A DNA stretch of 64,000 nucleotides from Lachnospiraceae bacterium (GCA_900771195.1 CAAGMZ010000024.1:1-64000); one strand, 5' to 3'; numbered from the stretch's first letter, positions 43,821 to 53,469 are shown. Numbers and translations: made by a program. The notes: generated by a model from the sequence alone, not told the origin.

Positions 43821-44884
43821 ACAAAAAAGCAGAGCGCAGACAGCGCATAAAAATGACAATTTTTCTTTCTCTTTTCCTTTTTGCGGTTAATGCAGTGGTT
43901 CTTCTTCTCACAATTGCCGCAATATATACACTTGCCCGGTTTGACGTCATTAAAATGACTGAAGGTCAGGTGCCACTTAGGCATGTTCTGAAATTTATAT
44001 TTTACACAAGCATAGTCATCGGAATATTTATAACGGCCTTCACGGGAAAAATCACCACAAAACCTCTTGACCATATCGTAAGCCGACTTGACCGGCTTGC
44101 AAAAGGCGATTTCAAGACAAGGCTTCATTTTGACAAACCGGTTTCCGATAACCCGACATTCCGGAATATCGAAAACAGTTTCAATCGCGCTGCAAAAGAG
44201 CTTGAGCACACGGAAATGTTACGGAATGATTTTATCAATAATTTCTCGCACGAATTCAAGACCCCGATAGTTTCGATTGCAGGCTTCGCCAAGCTTCTCC
44301 GGCACGGAAATCTCACCGAAGAACAAAAGGATGAATATCTGGCAATAATCGAGGAAGAATCGCTCCGCCTTTCAGCCATGGCCACAAATGTCCTGAGTCT
44401 TACAAAGATTGAGAACCAGACTATTCTTACTGATGTAGCAAATTTCAATGTGTCCGAGCAGATTCGCAGTGCAATGCTTCTTCTTGTGGACAAATGGACT
44501 GCCAAAAACCTTTACCCGGATACGCAGTTTGGAGAGCACTTCATTGAAGGAAATGAGGAGCTTCTCAAGCAGGTATGGATAAACCTTCTTGACAATGCCA
44601 TCAAATTTTCAGATGAGAATGGTACAATATCAGTAACCATTACGGAGGATGACACAACGGTCCATATCGCAGTATCCAATTATGGTGAAGCAATTCCCGA
44701 TGACAGTACCGAACACATCTTCAACAAATTTTACCAGGCAGATGAATCCCACTCTTCCGAAGGAAACGGCATAGGACTTGCCATCGTGAAAAAGGTGTGT
44801 GAGCTTCACAACGGCAGTGTGTCTGCAGAAAGCAAAAGCGGAAGGACAACCTTCACGGTAATCCTTCCGAAAAAACAACAGTAA
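43817..44884 (+). CDS. Sensor histidine kinase
   Basis: 355 aa. Two close membrane helices (about 13-37 and 62-80) with a very small outer loop, HAMP, HisKA FSHEFKTPIVSIAGF with phosphoacceptor His about residue 151, N box NLLDNAIKFS and G2 GNGIGLAIVKK. The short outer loop resembles intramembrane-sensing kinases that watch ABC transporters or membrane stress. This supports control of the divergent exporter, but is inference. ATGA overlap with the response regulator. Confidence 0.92.
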   Translation: MNKKAERRQRIKMTIFLSLFLFAVNAVVLLLTIAAIYTLARFDVIKMTEGQVPLRHVLKFIFYTSIVIGIFITAFTGKITTKPLDHIVSRLDRLAKGDFKTRLHFDKPVSDNPTFRNIENSFNRAAKELEHTEMLRNDFINNFSHEFKTPIVSIAGFAKLLRHGNLTEEQKDEYLAIIEEESLRLSAMATNVLSLTKIENQTILTDVANFNVSEQIRSAMLLLVDKWTAKNLYPDTQFGEHFIEGNEELLKQVWINLLDNAIKFSDENGTISVTITEDDTTVHIAVSNYGEAIPDDSTEHIFNKFYQADESHSSEGNGIGLAIVKKVCELHNGSVSAESKSGRTTFTVILPKKQQ

Positions 44885-44887
44885 AAA

Positions 44888-45544
44888 TCATTGAAACTTT
44901 ACTGTTTCCGTAATTTTACTTTCCTTGAGAGCAAATGTGTCATACGTTATCTCTGCACAGTCGTCATACCACTTGATATCATAACTGCCTTTATTTCTGC
45001 CTCCGTCATCGGTTCTGATTTTTCCGATTATAACTGCCGTACTGTCGTCTTTTACCTGGTATATTGTGCCCCCGCCATAAAGCAGAAAGGATACTTCCTC
45101 AATCACTATTGTATTGTTTCCGTCCGTGAATTCATAACATACCGGATTATAGTCTTCTTTTGTCCGGATGCCTGTTATCAAAATATCGGAAAAACACACT
45201 ATCAGAAAACCGGCAATTCCGAATGCCCATGCACATAATATCATCTTCCCGGTCTTTTCTTTAAACCTGACCTTCCTAATAATACCTGTTATTGTTTCTG
45301 TTGCAATCACAAGCATACCCGCTGCCAGAATTATGCCTGTGACCGTCTCATAGGCATCATGCCATGAGTGCACATTTATTTTATTATCTTCGTAAGCATA
45401 TGATTCATGTACAGGAACATCCTTCAGAAAAAAGCTTGAAATAAATACAAGAATGCACACGCCAAAAAAAATTACAGGAATAATGTGAAACACTTTTCTT
45501 CTGCTGGCAGTCATACCGTCCCCTTTCTTATCACATCTCGACAT
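44888..45544 (-). CDS. Membrane protein of unknown function
   Basis: About 218 aa. Three membrane helices (about 18-40, 60-85 and 97-120; FHIIPVIFFGVCILVFIS is the first) and a C-terminal soluble region of about 90 aa with YDIKWYDDCAEITYDTF, probably beta-rich. No family was recognised. ATG 45544 has GGGAGGAGTCATA; the frame is open to 45637 without a better start. It converges with the histidine kinase gene, 3 nt between stops. Confidence 0.7.
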   Translation of the reverse strand: MSRCDKKGDGMTASRRKVFHIIPVIFFGVCILVFISSFFLKDVPVHESYAYEDNKINVHSWHDAYETVTGIILAAGMLVIATETITGIIRKVRFKEKTGKMILCAWAFGIAGFLIVCFSDILITGIRTKEDYNPVCYEFTDGNNTIVIEEVSFLLYGGGTIYQVKDDSTAVIIGKIRTDDGGRNKGSYDIKWYDDCAEITYDTFALKESKITETVKFQ

Positions 45545-45639
45545 TATGACTCCTCCCTGATTTTTTACTGTTTCAGATACCTGTAAGTTCAGCCTGACAT
45601 CCCGGTTGATTTCCGATAAAAACCCAAATTGTCGCAAAT

Positions 45640-45916
45640 CTTATCGGCATAAATCCGGTGTGTTATATCTTATTTAATACTATAATTAGGTTCAGTTAAG
45701 ATAAAAACAGCCACAAAAACCATATTATCTTATTATCTATGCAAATATCATTTAAATTCATTCAGAATTCGTTTCATTCTCAGATAAACATGTCCAAATT
45801 CAATACAGCTATCTGAATATCCAAAAAACACAGAGAAAAAGTCCACAAAAAAGTGCCTAAAAGTAAGATAACTTCGCTCGAATCATATTTCTTATCTGAG
45901 AGTGCCCGACTCTGCC
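45640..45916. other. AT-rich spacer with repeated TTATCT/AGATAA motifs
   Basis: No gene was found. The stretch holds at least five TTATCT or AGATAA hexamers in both orientations (AAGATAAAAAC, TTATCTTATTATCTAT, CAGATAAACA, AAGATAAC, TTATCTGAGAG). On the minus strand TATAGT near 45693 could be a -10 for the membrane-protein gene. The meaning of the hexamers is unclear. Confidence 0.4.
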
Positions 45917-46255
45917 GGCTGAAAAGTGTTTTTTTCGGCGGTTTCTAAGAACGTCGGCGCTTAGCGAGGTCTTGTCGAGCTTAGCACCGCTACGTTCTTA
46001 GCTTAAGCACAAGCGCCATGAAGGCTGAAAGATTATTTTTTGAGTCGGGTCTAAGTCAGTCGGTACTTAGCGCGCGTCTTTTGCACGCTTAGTACCGCTA
46101 CTGACTTAGTTAGCGGGAGCGCCCCGCAGGCTGAAAAGTGTTTTTTTCGGCGGTTTCTAAGAACGTCGGCGCTTAGCGAGGTCTTTTGCACGCTTAGTAC
46201 CGCTACTGACTTAGTTAGCGGGAGCGCCCGAACTCAAAAAACAATCTTTCAGCCC
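45917..46255. repeat. Mosaic cluster of three palindromic repeat elements
   Basis: Element 1 (about 45917-46020) pairs CTAAGAACGT/ACGTTCTTAG outside and GGCGCTTAGC/GCTTAGCACC inside. Element 2 (about 46050-46124) pairs CTAAGTCAGT/ACTGACTTAG and GGTACTTAGCG/CGCTTAGTACC. Element 3 (about 46129-46228) joins the left half of element 1 to the right half of element 2. Exact copies: 57 bp at 45917-45973 and 46129-46185, and 48 bp at 46076-46123 and 46181-46228. GGCTGAAAGATT with a T run (46023) and its inverse AATCTTTCAGCC (46244) enclose elements 2 and 3. The array sits between the ilvB stop and the spacer. Confidence 0.9.
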
Positions 46256-46256
46256 C

Positions 46257-47915
46257 TTAATCAAACGTCTCTGCCAGTGATGCCCCCGGTGATACCATAG
46301 GCATTACCTTGTCATCTTTTTCTATCTGACAGTCAATCACACACGGAATATTGAGCTTTATGGCTTCCCTGAGCGCAGGCTCAAGTTCTTCCTTCTTCGT
46401 AACACGGAATCCTTTTGCGCCCATAGCTTCCGCTACCTTCACATAGTCAACCGCATCATCAAGAACAGTATATGAATATCTCTCACCATAGTAAAGAGTC
46501 TGCCACTGCCTTACCATTCCCAGAACATGATTATTGATTATGACCTCAATAATCGGAATGTTATATCTTGTAGCTGTTGCAAGCTCGTTCATGTTCATCC
46601 GGAAGCATCCGTCCCCTGCAACATTTATGACTACTTTATCCTTACAGCCAACCTTGGCGCCTATGCATGCACCAAGTCCGTATCCCATTGTACCGAGACC
46701 CCCGGAGGTAAGAAGAGTTCTGGGCTCGCTGTACTTATAGTACTGGGCTGCCCACATCTGGTTCTGTCCGACTTCCGTAGTGATTATGGCTTTGCCACCG
46801 GTAACTTCATATAGCTTTTCGACAACATATGGACCGGTAAGTATATCATGATTATACTTAAGGGGATACTCTGCTTTCATTTCCTCCACATGTTTTACCC
46901 ACTCAGTATGCTTTTGGCTCTTAAGATTGATATTTACAGCCTTAAGTATCTCCCTGACATCACCGATTACACAGGCATCTACGCGGATGTTTTTGTTAAT
47001 CTCCGCAGGGTCAATATCAAACTGAAGTATTTTGGCTTTGGGAGCAAAATTCTTTGTGTTTCCGGTTACTCTGTCGGAAAATCTGGCACCCACCACGATA
47101 AGAAGGTCACATTCCATAACGCCGAAATTGGAAGCCTTTGTTCCGTGCATTCCAAGCATTCCGGTATAATTGTCCTTACGTCCGTCGTATGCACCTTTTC
47201 CCATAAGCGAATCCGCAACAGGCGCATCAACTTTTTCCACAAATTCAGCAAGCTCCTCGTGAGCTTCTGAAATAACAGCACCGCCACCGACAAAAATAAA
47301 CGGTTTCTCGGACTCTTCTATCATCCTGACTGCTGCATCAACAGCATCAGGGGTAATATCCTTCTTTACAGGCTCAATTATTGCCGGTTTCGCCACATAA
47401 TACTCTGTCTTCTGTGCCGTAACATCCTTGGGTATATCGATAAGAACCGGTCCCGGACGGCCTGTTTTGGCTATCCTGAATGCATCCCGTATCGTATCGG
47501 CAAGCCTGGTAATATCTTTCACAATATAATTATGCTTTGTTATCGGAAGCGTAACACCCACAATATCTATTTCCTGGAAGCTGTCCTTTCCGAGAAGCGG
47601 AACGCCTACATTACATGTGATTGCCACCATGGGAACTGAGTCCATATAAGCTGTGGCTATTCCGGTAACAAGATTGGTAGCTCCCGGGCCTGACGTGGCA
47701 AGACACACGCCAACCTTTCCCGTAGCCCTTGCATATCCGTCGGCAGCATGAGCTGCTCCCTGCTCGTGTGATGTAAGAATGTGTTTTATTTCATCAGAAT
47801 GCTTATAAAGCTCATCATACACATTGAGGATTGCACCTCCGGGATATCCGAAAACAGTATCTACCTTCTGCTCTTTAAGACACTCTATTATTATCTGTGA
47901 ACCTGTTAACTGCAT
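46257..47915 (-). CDS. ilvB: Acetolactate synthase, large (catalytic) subunit
   Basis: 552 aa, thiamine-diphosphate enzyme; it condenses pyruvate with pyruvate or 2-oxobutyrate in isoleucine/valine synthesis. The ThDP glutamate is in LTSHEQGAAHAADGYAR; FAD-domain QFDIDPAEINKN and the ThDP-binding GDGCFRMNMNELATA through IINN are present, as is FGYPGGAILNVYDEL. AGGAGAGATATTATC precedes the ATG. It follows ilvD by 17 nt. No ilvN regulatory subunit gene follows; palindromic repeats do. Confidence 0.96.
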   Translation of the reverse strand: MQLTGSQIIIECLKEQKVDTVFGYPGGAILNVYDELYKHSDEIKHILTSHEQGAAHAADGYARATGKVGVCLATSGPGATNLVTGIATAYMDSVPMVAITCNVGVPLLGKDSFQEIDIVGVTLPITKHNYIVKDITRLADTIRDAFRIAKTGRPGPVLIDIPKDVTAQKTEYYVAKPAIIEPVKKDITPDAVDAAVRMIEESEKPFIFVGGGAVISEAHEELAEFVEKVDAPVADSLMGKGAYDGRKDNYTGMLGMHGTKASNFGVMECDLLIVVGARFSDRVTGNTKNFAPKAKILQFDIDPAEINKNIRVDACVIGDVREILKAVNINLKSQKHTEWVKHVEEMKAEYPLKYNHDILTGPYVVEKLYEVTGGKAIITTEVGQNQMWAAQYYKYSEPRTLLTSGGLGTMGYGLGACIGAKVGCKDKVVINVAGDGCFRMNMNELATATRYNIPIIEVIINNHVLGMVRQWQTLYYGERYSYTVLDDAVDYVKVAEAMGAKGFRVTKKEELEPALREAIKLNIPCVIDCQIEKDDKVMPMVSPGASLAETFD

Positions 47916-47932
47916 GATAATATCTCTCCTAC

Positions 47933-49597
47933 TTATTTAACTTCAAGAACTGCACCCTTGTCTGCAGATGTTACCATTTTGGCGTAGCGTGCAAGATATC
48001 CTGTTGTAACCTTAGGCTCACGGGGCTGCCATTTTGCCTTTCTCTCTGCAAGAACCTCGTCACTTACTTTTACATTTATGGTATTGGCAGGAATATCTAT
48101 TGATATAATGTCGCCTTCCTCAATAAGAGCTATAGGTCCGCCCACTGCTGCCTCAGGTGACACATGCCCGATTGACGCACCACGTGATGCACCCGAGAAA
48201 CGTCCGTCGGTTATGAGTGCAACACTTGAACCGAGTCCCATACCTGCAATTGCAGATGTAGGATTGAGCATTTCCCTCATTCCCGGACCGCCCTTAGGTC
48301 CCTCATATCTGATAACAACCACGTCTCCGGCAACAATCTTTCCGCCTTTAATTGCCGTGATTGCATCCTCTTCACAATCAAATACCCTTGCAGGTCCTTC
48401 ATGCACAAGCATCTCGGGAACCACTGCAGAACGCTTTACAACGCATGAATCAGGTGCAACATTTCCTCTGAGAACCGCAATTCCGCCTGTTACACTGTAA
48501 GGATTGTCAATAGGTCTTATAACCTCAGGATTCTTATTGATGCAATTCTTAATATTTTCACCTACTGTCTTTCCTGTTACCGTCATAAGGTCAAGCTTAA
48601 GAAGTCCCTTCCTGGAAAGCTCGTTCATCACCGCATACACACCACCGGCCTCATTAAGCTCCTCCATATAAGTATGTCCTGCAGGAGCGAGATGACAAAG
48701 GTTCGGTGTCCTTGCACTTATCTCATTGGCGATATCAAGATTGATTTTAACTCCGGCTTCTTTTGCAATTGCGGGAAGGTGAAGCATTGTGTTGGTCGAG
48801 CAGCCAAGTGCCATGTCAACTGTAAGAGCATTCATGAACGCATCCTCAGTCATGATATCAAGAGGTCTGATGTCCCTTTCAATCATCTCCATCACTTTCA
48901 TTCCGGCATGTTTGGCAAGCTTTATTCTGTCTGAATATACGGCAGGAATCGTTCCGTTACCCTGAAGTCCCATTCCTATTGCCTCTGTAAGACAGTTCAT
49001 GCTGTTGGCGGTATACATTCCGGAACATGAGCCGCATGTAGGACAAGCCTTGTTCTCGTACTCATCAAGTTCTTCCTCACTGATTTTCCCTGCCGTATAG
49101 GCGCCTACAGCCTCAAACATGCTTGAAAGACTGGTCTTGCAGCCCTTAACATGGCCTGCAAGCATAGGTCCTCCGCTTACGAATACGGTAGGAATATTGA
49201 TTCTTGCTGCTGCCATAAGAAGTCCGGGCACATTCTTGTCACAGTTGGGAACCATGACAAGTCCGTCAAACTGATGTGCCATTGCAAGGCACTCTGTGGA
49301 ATCTGCAATAAGGTCTCTTGTAACAAGAGAATATTTCATTCCAACGTGACCCATAGCAATTCCGTCACATACGGCAATGGCCGGCACTACCACAGGAACT
49401 CCGCCTGCAAGCGCAACTCCCATCTTAACAGCTTCAACTATTTTATCAAGATTCATATGTCCCGGAATCATCTCATTCTGCGAGCTTACTATTCCGATTA
49501 ATGGCTTTTCCATTTCCTCTTTGGTGAATCCCAAAGCATTAAACAAGGATCTGTGCGGTGCCTGCTGTACACCTTTTTTAACTGCGTCACTTCTCAT
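47933..49597 (-). CDS. ilvD: Dihydroxy-acid dehydratase
   Basis: About 554 aa, Fe-S enzyme for valine/isoleucine synthesis. Cluster ligands lie in NCDKNVPG and CPTCGSCSGMYTANSMNCL; DGRFSGASRGASIGHVSPEA is the C-terminal signature. Two ATGs six nt apart are possible; 49597 has the better spacing to AAAGGAG. It follows leuB by 13 nt. Confidence 0.96.
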   Translation of the reverse strand: MRSDAVKKGVQQAPHRSLFNALGFTKEEMEKPLIGIVSSQNEMIPGHMNLDKIVEAVKMGVALAGGVPVVVPAIAVCDGIAMGHVGMKYSLVTRDLIADSTECLAMAHQFDGLVMVPNCDKNVPGLLMAAARINIPTVFVSGGPMLAGHVKGCKTSLSSMFEAVGAYTAGKISEEELDEYENKACPTCGSCSGMYTANSMNCLTEAIGMGLQGNGTIPAVYSDRIKLAKHAGMKVMEMIERDIRPLDIMTEDAFMNALTVDMALGCSTNTMLHLPAIAKEAGVKINLDIANEISARTPNLCHLAPAGHTYMEELNEAGGVYAVMNELSRKGLLKLDLMTVTGKTVGENIKNCINKNPEVIRPIDNPYSVTGGIAVLRGNVAPDSCVVKRSAVVPEMLVHEGPARVFDCEEDAITAIKGGKIVAGDVVVIRYEGPKGGPGMREMLNPTSAIAGMGLGSSVALITDGRFSGASRGASIGHVSPEAAVGGPIALIEEGDIISIDIPANTINVKVSDEVLAERKAKWQPREPKVTTGYLARYAKMVTSADKGAVLEVK

Positions 49598-49610
49598 AAT
49601 CATTCTCCTT

Positions 49611-50696
49611 TTATATTCTCTCTGCGATAAGATCGCCCATTTCCTTAGTTCCTACAAGCTTCATTCCCTCTGACATAATGTCGATTGTCCTGTATCCATC
49701 CTTAAGAACCTTATCAACTGCCGCCTCTATTGCTGCAGCCGCATCATCCTGGTCAAAGGAATAACGAAGCATCATTGCTGCCGAAAGCACAGTTGCAATA
49801 GGGTTGGCCTTATTCTGACCTGCGATATCGGGCGCTGAGCCATGCGAAGGCTCATAAAGTCCAAGCTTTGTCTTTCCCAGACTTGCACTTGAAAGCATAC
49901 CTATTGAACCGGTAATCATGCTTGCCTCATCCGACAAAATATCCCCGAACATATTCTCTGTAAGAATCACATCGAACTGTCCCGGATTCATGACAAGCTG
50001 CATTGCACAGTTATCAACAAGCATATCCGTATATGTAACCTCCGGATAATCAGCCGAAACTTCTTTCACAATCTTTCTCCAAAGTCTTGATGAATCAAGC
50101 ACGTTGGCCTTATCAACGCTTGTCACGATTTTGCGACGCTTCATTGCTATCTCGAATGCTTTTACGGCAATACGTCTGATTTCATTCTCATTGTAGGTCA
50201 GTGTATCCACTGCGGTCATCACGCCGTCAACTTCCTTGGTATGTCTCTCACCAAAATACAGTCCGCCTGTAAGTTCACGCATAATCACCATGTCAAATCC
50301 GTCACCGATGATTCTCTCCTTAAGCGGACACGCATCCCTGAGCTCGTCATAAAGATAAGCCGGCCTCATATTCACAAAAAGCTCCAGGTCCTTTCTTATC
50401 TTGAGAAGACCTGCCTCAGGTCTGAGATTCGGTGCCACATCATACCATCCGGAATTGCCCACATTGCCGCCAACAGCACCAAGAAGAACAGCGTCTCCCG
50501 ACTTTGCAATCGCAACTGCCTCATCCGTAAGCGGAACTCCGTACTTGTCAATTGAGCAGCCGCCCATAAGAATCTCAGTATAGTTAAGTTTATAATCAAA
50601 TTTTTTCCCGGCTGCATCGAGCACCTTCACAGCCTCACTGACAATCTCCGGTCCGATTCCGTCACCCGGAATGACCGTAACATTATAATTTTTCAT
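49611..50696 (-). CDS. leuB: 3-isopropylmalate dehydrogenase
   Basis: 361 aa. It oxidises 3-isopropylmalate in leucine synthesis with NAD and a divalent metal. VIPGDGIGPEIV, MRELTGGLYFGER, the Lys in DKANVLDSS and YEPSHGSAPDIAGQNKANP are diagnostic. ATG 50696 has AAGGAGAGAACGTAC; the frame is open to 50759. First gene of leuB-ilvD-ilvB; leuA, leuCD and ilvC are not in the window. No clear promoter was assigned. Confidence 0.96.
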   Translation of the reverse strand: MKNYNVTVIPGDGIGPEIVSEAVKVLDAAGKKFDYKLNYTEILMGGCSIDKYGVPLTDEAVAIAKSGDAVLLGAVGGNVGNSGWYDVAPNLRPEAGLLKIRKDLELFVNMRPAYLYDELRDACPLKERIIGDGFDMVIMRELTGGLYFGERHTKEVDGVMTAVDTLTYNENEIRRIAVKAFEIAMKRRKIVTSVDKANVLDSSRLWRKIVKEVSADYPEVTYTDMLVDNCAMQLVMNPGQFDVILTENMFGDILSDEASMITGSIGMLSSASLGKTKLGLYEPSHGSAPDIAGQNKANPIATVLSAAMMLRYSFDQDDAAAAIEAAVDKVLKDGYRTIDIMSEGMKLVGTKEMGDLIAERI

Positions 50697-50772
50697 GTAC
50701 GTTCTCTCCTTGAATACATATCTTCTGTCAATTTTAAGGCATAGACCCTTAAAAAACAAGTCTCATCATAAC

Positions 50773-50830
50773 AAAAAAGACATCTTAACCATTATACTTG
50801 AATGAAGCAAAATAGAGAAGATGTCATTTT
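50773..50830 (-). terminator. Terminator after yajC
   Basis: Minus strand GACATCTT (50825-50818) pairs with AAGATGTC (50786-50779), then TTTTTT. The loop of about 31 nt is long. The reverse strand also has a T run, so it may act both ways. It ends the aroC-tgt-yajC transcript. Confidence 0.65.
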
Positions 50831-50856
50831 TATACTATTTTATTGATGTTTTTTAA

Positions 50857-51159
50857 TTATTTTTCCGTGTCAGGCTTCTCAATCTGAACGATTGCACTCT
50901 TCTGCATAGGGATACGACAGTTCTTATTGCTTCCGAACTCAACTATTACAGTATCATCAGTAATATCGATTACAACTCCGTAAAATCCGCTTGTGGTGAG
51001 AACGCTGTCACCAACCTCCATGGAATCAAGAAGTTCCTTCTGCTTCTTTTCCTGTTTCTTCTGAGGTCTGATTGCGATAAAGTACATAAGCACGATAAAA
51101 AATGCAATGTAACCTACGATAAATAAAATATTGGTCCCGTCCGATGCTGCTAAAATCAT
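50857..51159 (-). CDS. yajC: Preprotein translocase accessory subunit YajC
   Basis: 100 aa. One membrane helix (about 11-31; GYIAFFIVLMYFIAIRPQKK) with the family RPQKK sequence, then a small basic domain with LLDSMEVGDSVLTTSGFYG. By family knowledge it works with SecDF. AAGGAGGAAACAAA precedes the ATG, which overlaps the tgt stop (ATGA), the common tgt-yajC arrangement. Confidence 0.94.
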   Translation of the reverse strand: MILAASDGTNILFIVGYIAFFIVLMYFIAIRPQKKQEKKQKELLDSMEVGDSVLTTSGFYGVVIDITDDTVIVEFGSNKNCRIPMQKSAIVQIEKPDTEK

Positions 51160-52316
51160 TTTGTTTCCTCCTTAACCTGCTCAAAGCTCTCAAGCGTAGC
51201 TTTCTTGAACTCACCATACCTGTGTTCTTCTATGGCTGTTCTGATGTCCTCCATGAGATGATTGTAAAAATATAAATTATGGAGAACACAAAGTCTCATT
51301 CCCAACATTTCTCCTGCCTTGAGAAGATGACGTATATATGCCCTGCTGTAGCTTTGGCACGCCGGACACCGGCAGCCTTCTTCAATGGGCTTTAAATCCT
51401 TCTCATACCTGGCATTAAAAAGATTTCTTTTTCCGAGTCTGGTGTACACATGCCCATGCCTTCCGTTTCGTGACGGATATACGCAGTCAAAGAAATCAAC
51501 GCCTCTGTCAACTGCTTCAAGTATATTGGCAGGTGTTCCCACACCCATCAGATATGTTGGCTTATTCTGGGGGAGATACGGCACAACAGAATCAAGTATC
51601 CTGTACATCTCCTCATGGGATTCGCCGACGGCCAAACCTCCGACAGCATATCCGTCAAGGTCAAGCTCCGATATCTCCTTAGCCTGCCTTATCCTGATGT
51701 CATCATAAGTGCCGCCCTGATTGATTCCGAAAAGAAGCTGACTCTTATTGATGGTGTCAGGCAGACTGTTAAGCCTCTCCATCTCATTCTTACATCTTAC
51801 AAGCCAACGGGTAGTTCTGTCAACAGATTTTTCAACATAATCACGGGGCGCCGGATTCTCAACGCATTCATCAAAGGCCATGGCTATTGTCGAACCCAGA
51901 TTGGACTGAATCCGCATGCTCTCCTCAGGTCCCATGAAAATCTTTCTTCCGTCAATATGTGAATTGAACGAGACTCCTTTTTCATCTATCTTACGAAGCT
52001 TTGCAAGGGAAAAGACCTGAAATCCGCCCGAATCCGTAAGAATCGGTCTGTCCCAGTTCATGAATTTATGAAGTCCGCCAAGCTCTTTTATAGTCTCATC
52101 CCCTGTTCTCACATGAAGATGATATGTGTTGGAAAGCTCCACCTGGGTTCCAATCTCTTTAAGATCAGTGGAAGCCACCGCACCCTTTATGGCTCCGACT
52201 GTCCCCACATTCATGAATAACGGTGTCTGCACAGTACCGTGAACTGTCTGAAATTCAGCTCTCTTGGCCCTTCCGTCAGTAGCCTTTATTGTATAAGTCG
52301 ATTTTTTATTTTCCAT
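51156..52316 (-). CDS. tgt: tRNA-guanine transglycosylase
   Basis: 386 aa. It exchanges guanine-34 for preQ1 in tRNAs with GUN anticodons. ILTDSGGFQVFSLAKLRK, the nucleophile Asp in FFDCVYPSRNGRHGHV and the zinc site CRCPACQSYSRAYIRHL are present. The ATG overlaps the 3' end of aroC by 11 nt and has only a weak ribosome site, so it probably depends on coupling. Confidence 0.96.
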   Translation of the reverse strand: MENKKSTYTIKATDGRAKRAEFQTVHGTVQTPLFMNVGTVGAIKGAVASTDLKEIGTQVELSNTYHLHVRTGDETIKELGGLHKFMNWDRPILTDSGGFQVFSLAKLRKIDEKGVSFNSHIDGRKIFMGPEESMRIQSNLGSTIAMAFDECVENPAPRDYVEKSVDRTTRWLVRCKNEMERLNSLPDTINKSQLLFGINQGGTYDDIRIRQAKEISELDLDGYAVGGLAVGESHEEMYRILDSVVPYLPQNKPTYLMGVGTPANILEAVDRGVDFFDCVYPSRNGRHGHVYTRLGKRNLFNARYEKDLKPIEEGCRCPACQSYSRAYIRHLLKAGEMLGMRLCVLHNLYFYNHLMEDIRTAIEEHRYGEFKKATLESFEQVKEETK

Positions 52317-53406
52317 AAACTTTAATTACATTCTCCATACGGGCACTCATATTTTCCAAAAGAAGGTCGGCAACTGTGCATGCGGTCATTGCCTCAATGA
52401 CAACAACGGCCCTGGGAACTATAACAGGATCATGTCTGCCCTTTATTCCTATCTGCATATCGCTGCCATCACGTCCCACCGTATTCTGCACCATGGCAAT
52501 CGACGGCGTGGGCTTCACAGCCACACGGAACACGATGTCGCTGCCATCGCTTATACCGCCAAGTGTTCCTCCTGAATGATTGGTGCGCTTCTTAACCTTG
52601 CCGTCTTCCATATAGAATTCATCGTTATTTTCGCTTCCACTAAGCTCTGCGACCATAAATCCGTCGCCAATCTCAAATCCCTTCACTGCGCCCACCGACA
52701 CAGCAGCTTTGGCAAGACAGGCATCCAGTTTGTCAAAGACAGGCTCACCTATTCCTGCAGGCACGCCCGTTACGACACACTCAACAATTCCGCCAAGTGA
52801 ATCATGGTCCTTTATGGCTTTCTCTGCCATCTCACGAATCTGCACGGCACTCTCGGCATCAGGCATGGCAAAAGGATTTCTGTCTCTCTCTTCTATATCG
52901 AACCTGTCATAATCTATGCCCACTCCGCCTATACACTGTGAGTAAGCTGTTATCTTTATTCCAAGGCTCTCTAACATCTTCATTGCAATGGCGCCTGCTG
53001 CCACACGGCCTATGGTCTCTCTTCCCGAAGACCTTCCGCCGCCTCTGTAATCCCTGAAACCATACTTTGCATCAAAAGTATAGTCGGCATGTCCCGGTCT
53101 GTAAAAGGCAGCAATATCCGAATAGTCAGCCGACCTCTGGTCCTCATTCCTGACCATTATTGATATGGGGGTTCCGGTCGTCCTGCCCTCAAAAATTCCC
53201 GACATAATATGTGCCGTATCACCCTCGCGTCTCTGGGTGGCATACCTTGACTGCCCCGGTTTACGCCTGTCAAGAAGCTTCTGTATGTCCTCATCGCAAA
53301 GCGGCAGCCCTGCCGGGCATCCGTCAACAACAACCCCGAGCCCCTCTCCGTGTGACTCTCCCCATGTAGTAATCTTAAATATCTTTCCAAAAGATGAACC
53401 TGACAT
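52306..53406 (-). CDS. aroC: Chorismate synthase
   Basis: 366 aa. It makes chorismate from EPSP using reduced FMN. TTWGESHGEGLG, KPGQSRYATQRREGD, RTNHSGGTLGGISDG and RAVVVIEAMTAC are the family signatures. GGAGGATACCTAA precedes the ATG. First gene of aroC-tgt-yajC with a promoter at 53441-53469; an unusual partner for tgt. Confidence 0.97.
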   Translation of the reverse strand: MSGSSFGKIFKITTWGESHGEGLGVVVDGCPAGLPLCDEDIQKLLDRRKPGQSRYATQRREGDTAHIMSGIFEGRTTGTPISIMVRNEDQRSADYSDIAAFYRPGHADYTFDAKYGFRDYRGGGRSSGRETIGRVAAGAIAMKMLESLGIKITAYSQCIGGVGIDYDRFDIEERDRNPFAMPDAESAVQIREMAEKAIKDHDSLGGIVECVVTGVPAGIGEPVFDKLDACLAKAAVSVGAVKGFEIGDGFMVAELSGSENNDEFYMEDGKVKKRTNHSGGTLGGISDGSDIVFRVAVKPTPSIAMVQNTVGRDGSDMQIGIKGRHDPVIVPRAVVVIEAMTACTVADLLLENMSARMENVIKVYGK

Positions 53407-53440
53407 TTAGGTATCCTCCGAATCGTTAAATATCGGGAAG

Positions 53441-53469
53441 ATTATACCATTTACCTATGTAAAAAGCAA
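53441..53469 (-). promoter_or_regulatory. aroC promoter
   Basis: Minus strand TTGCTT (53469-53464), a 17-bp spacer, TATAAT (53446-53441). Leader of about 28 nt. Confidence 0.65.

Noticed and set aside
45905..46255. CRISPR array
   Set aside because: The repeats are long palindromes with unequal spacing and shared halves, without constant repeat plus unique spacers or cas genes.
50697..50856. T-box or leucine attenuator before leuB
   Set aside because: No T-box sequence, no leucine codon run and no antiterminator pair was seen; the hairpin present fits termination after yajC.
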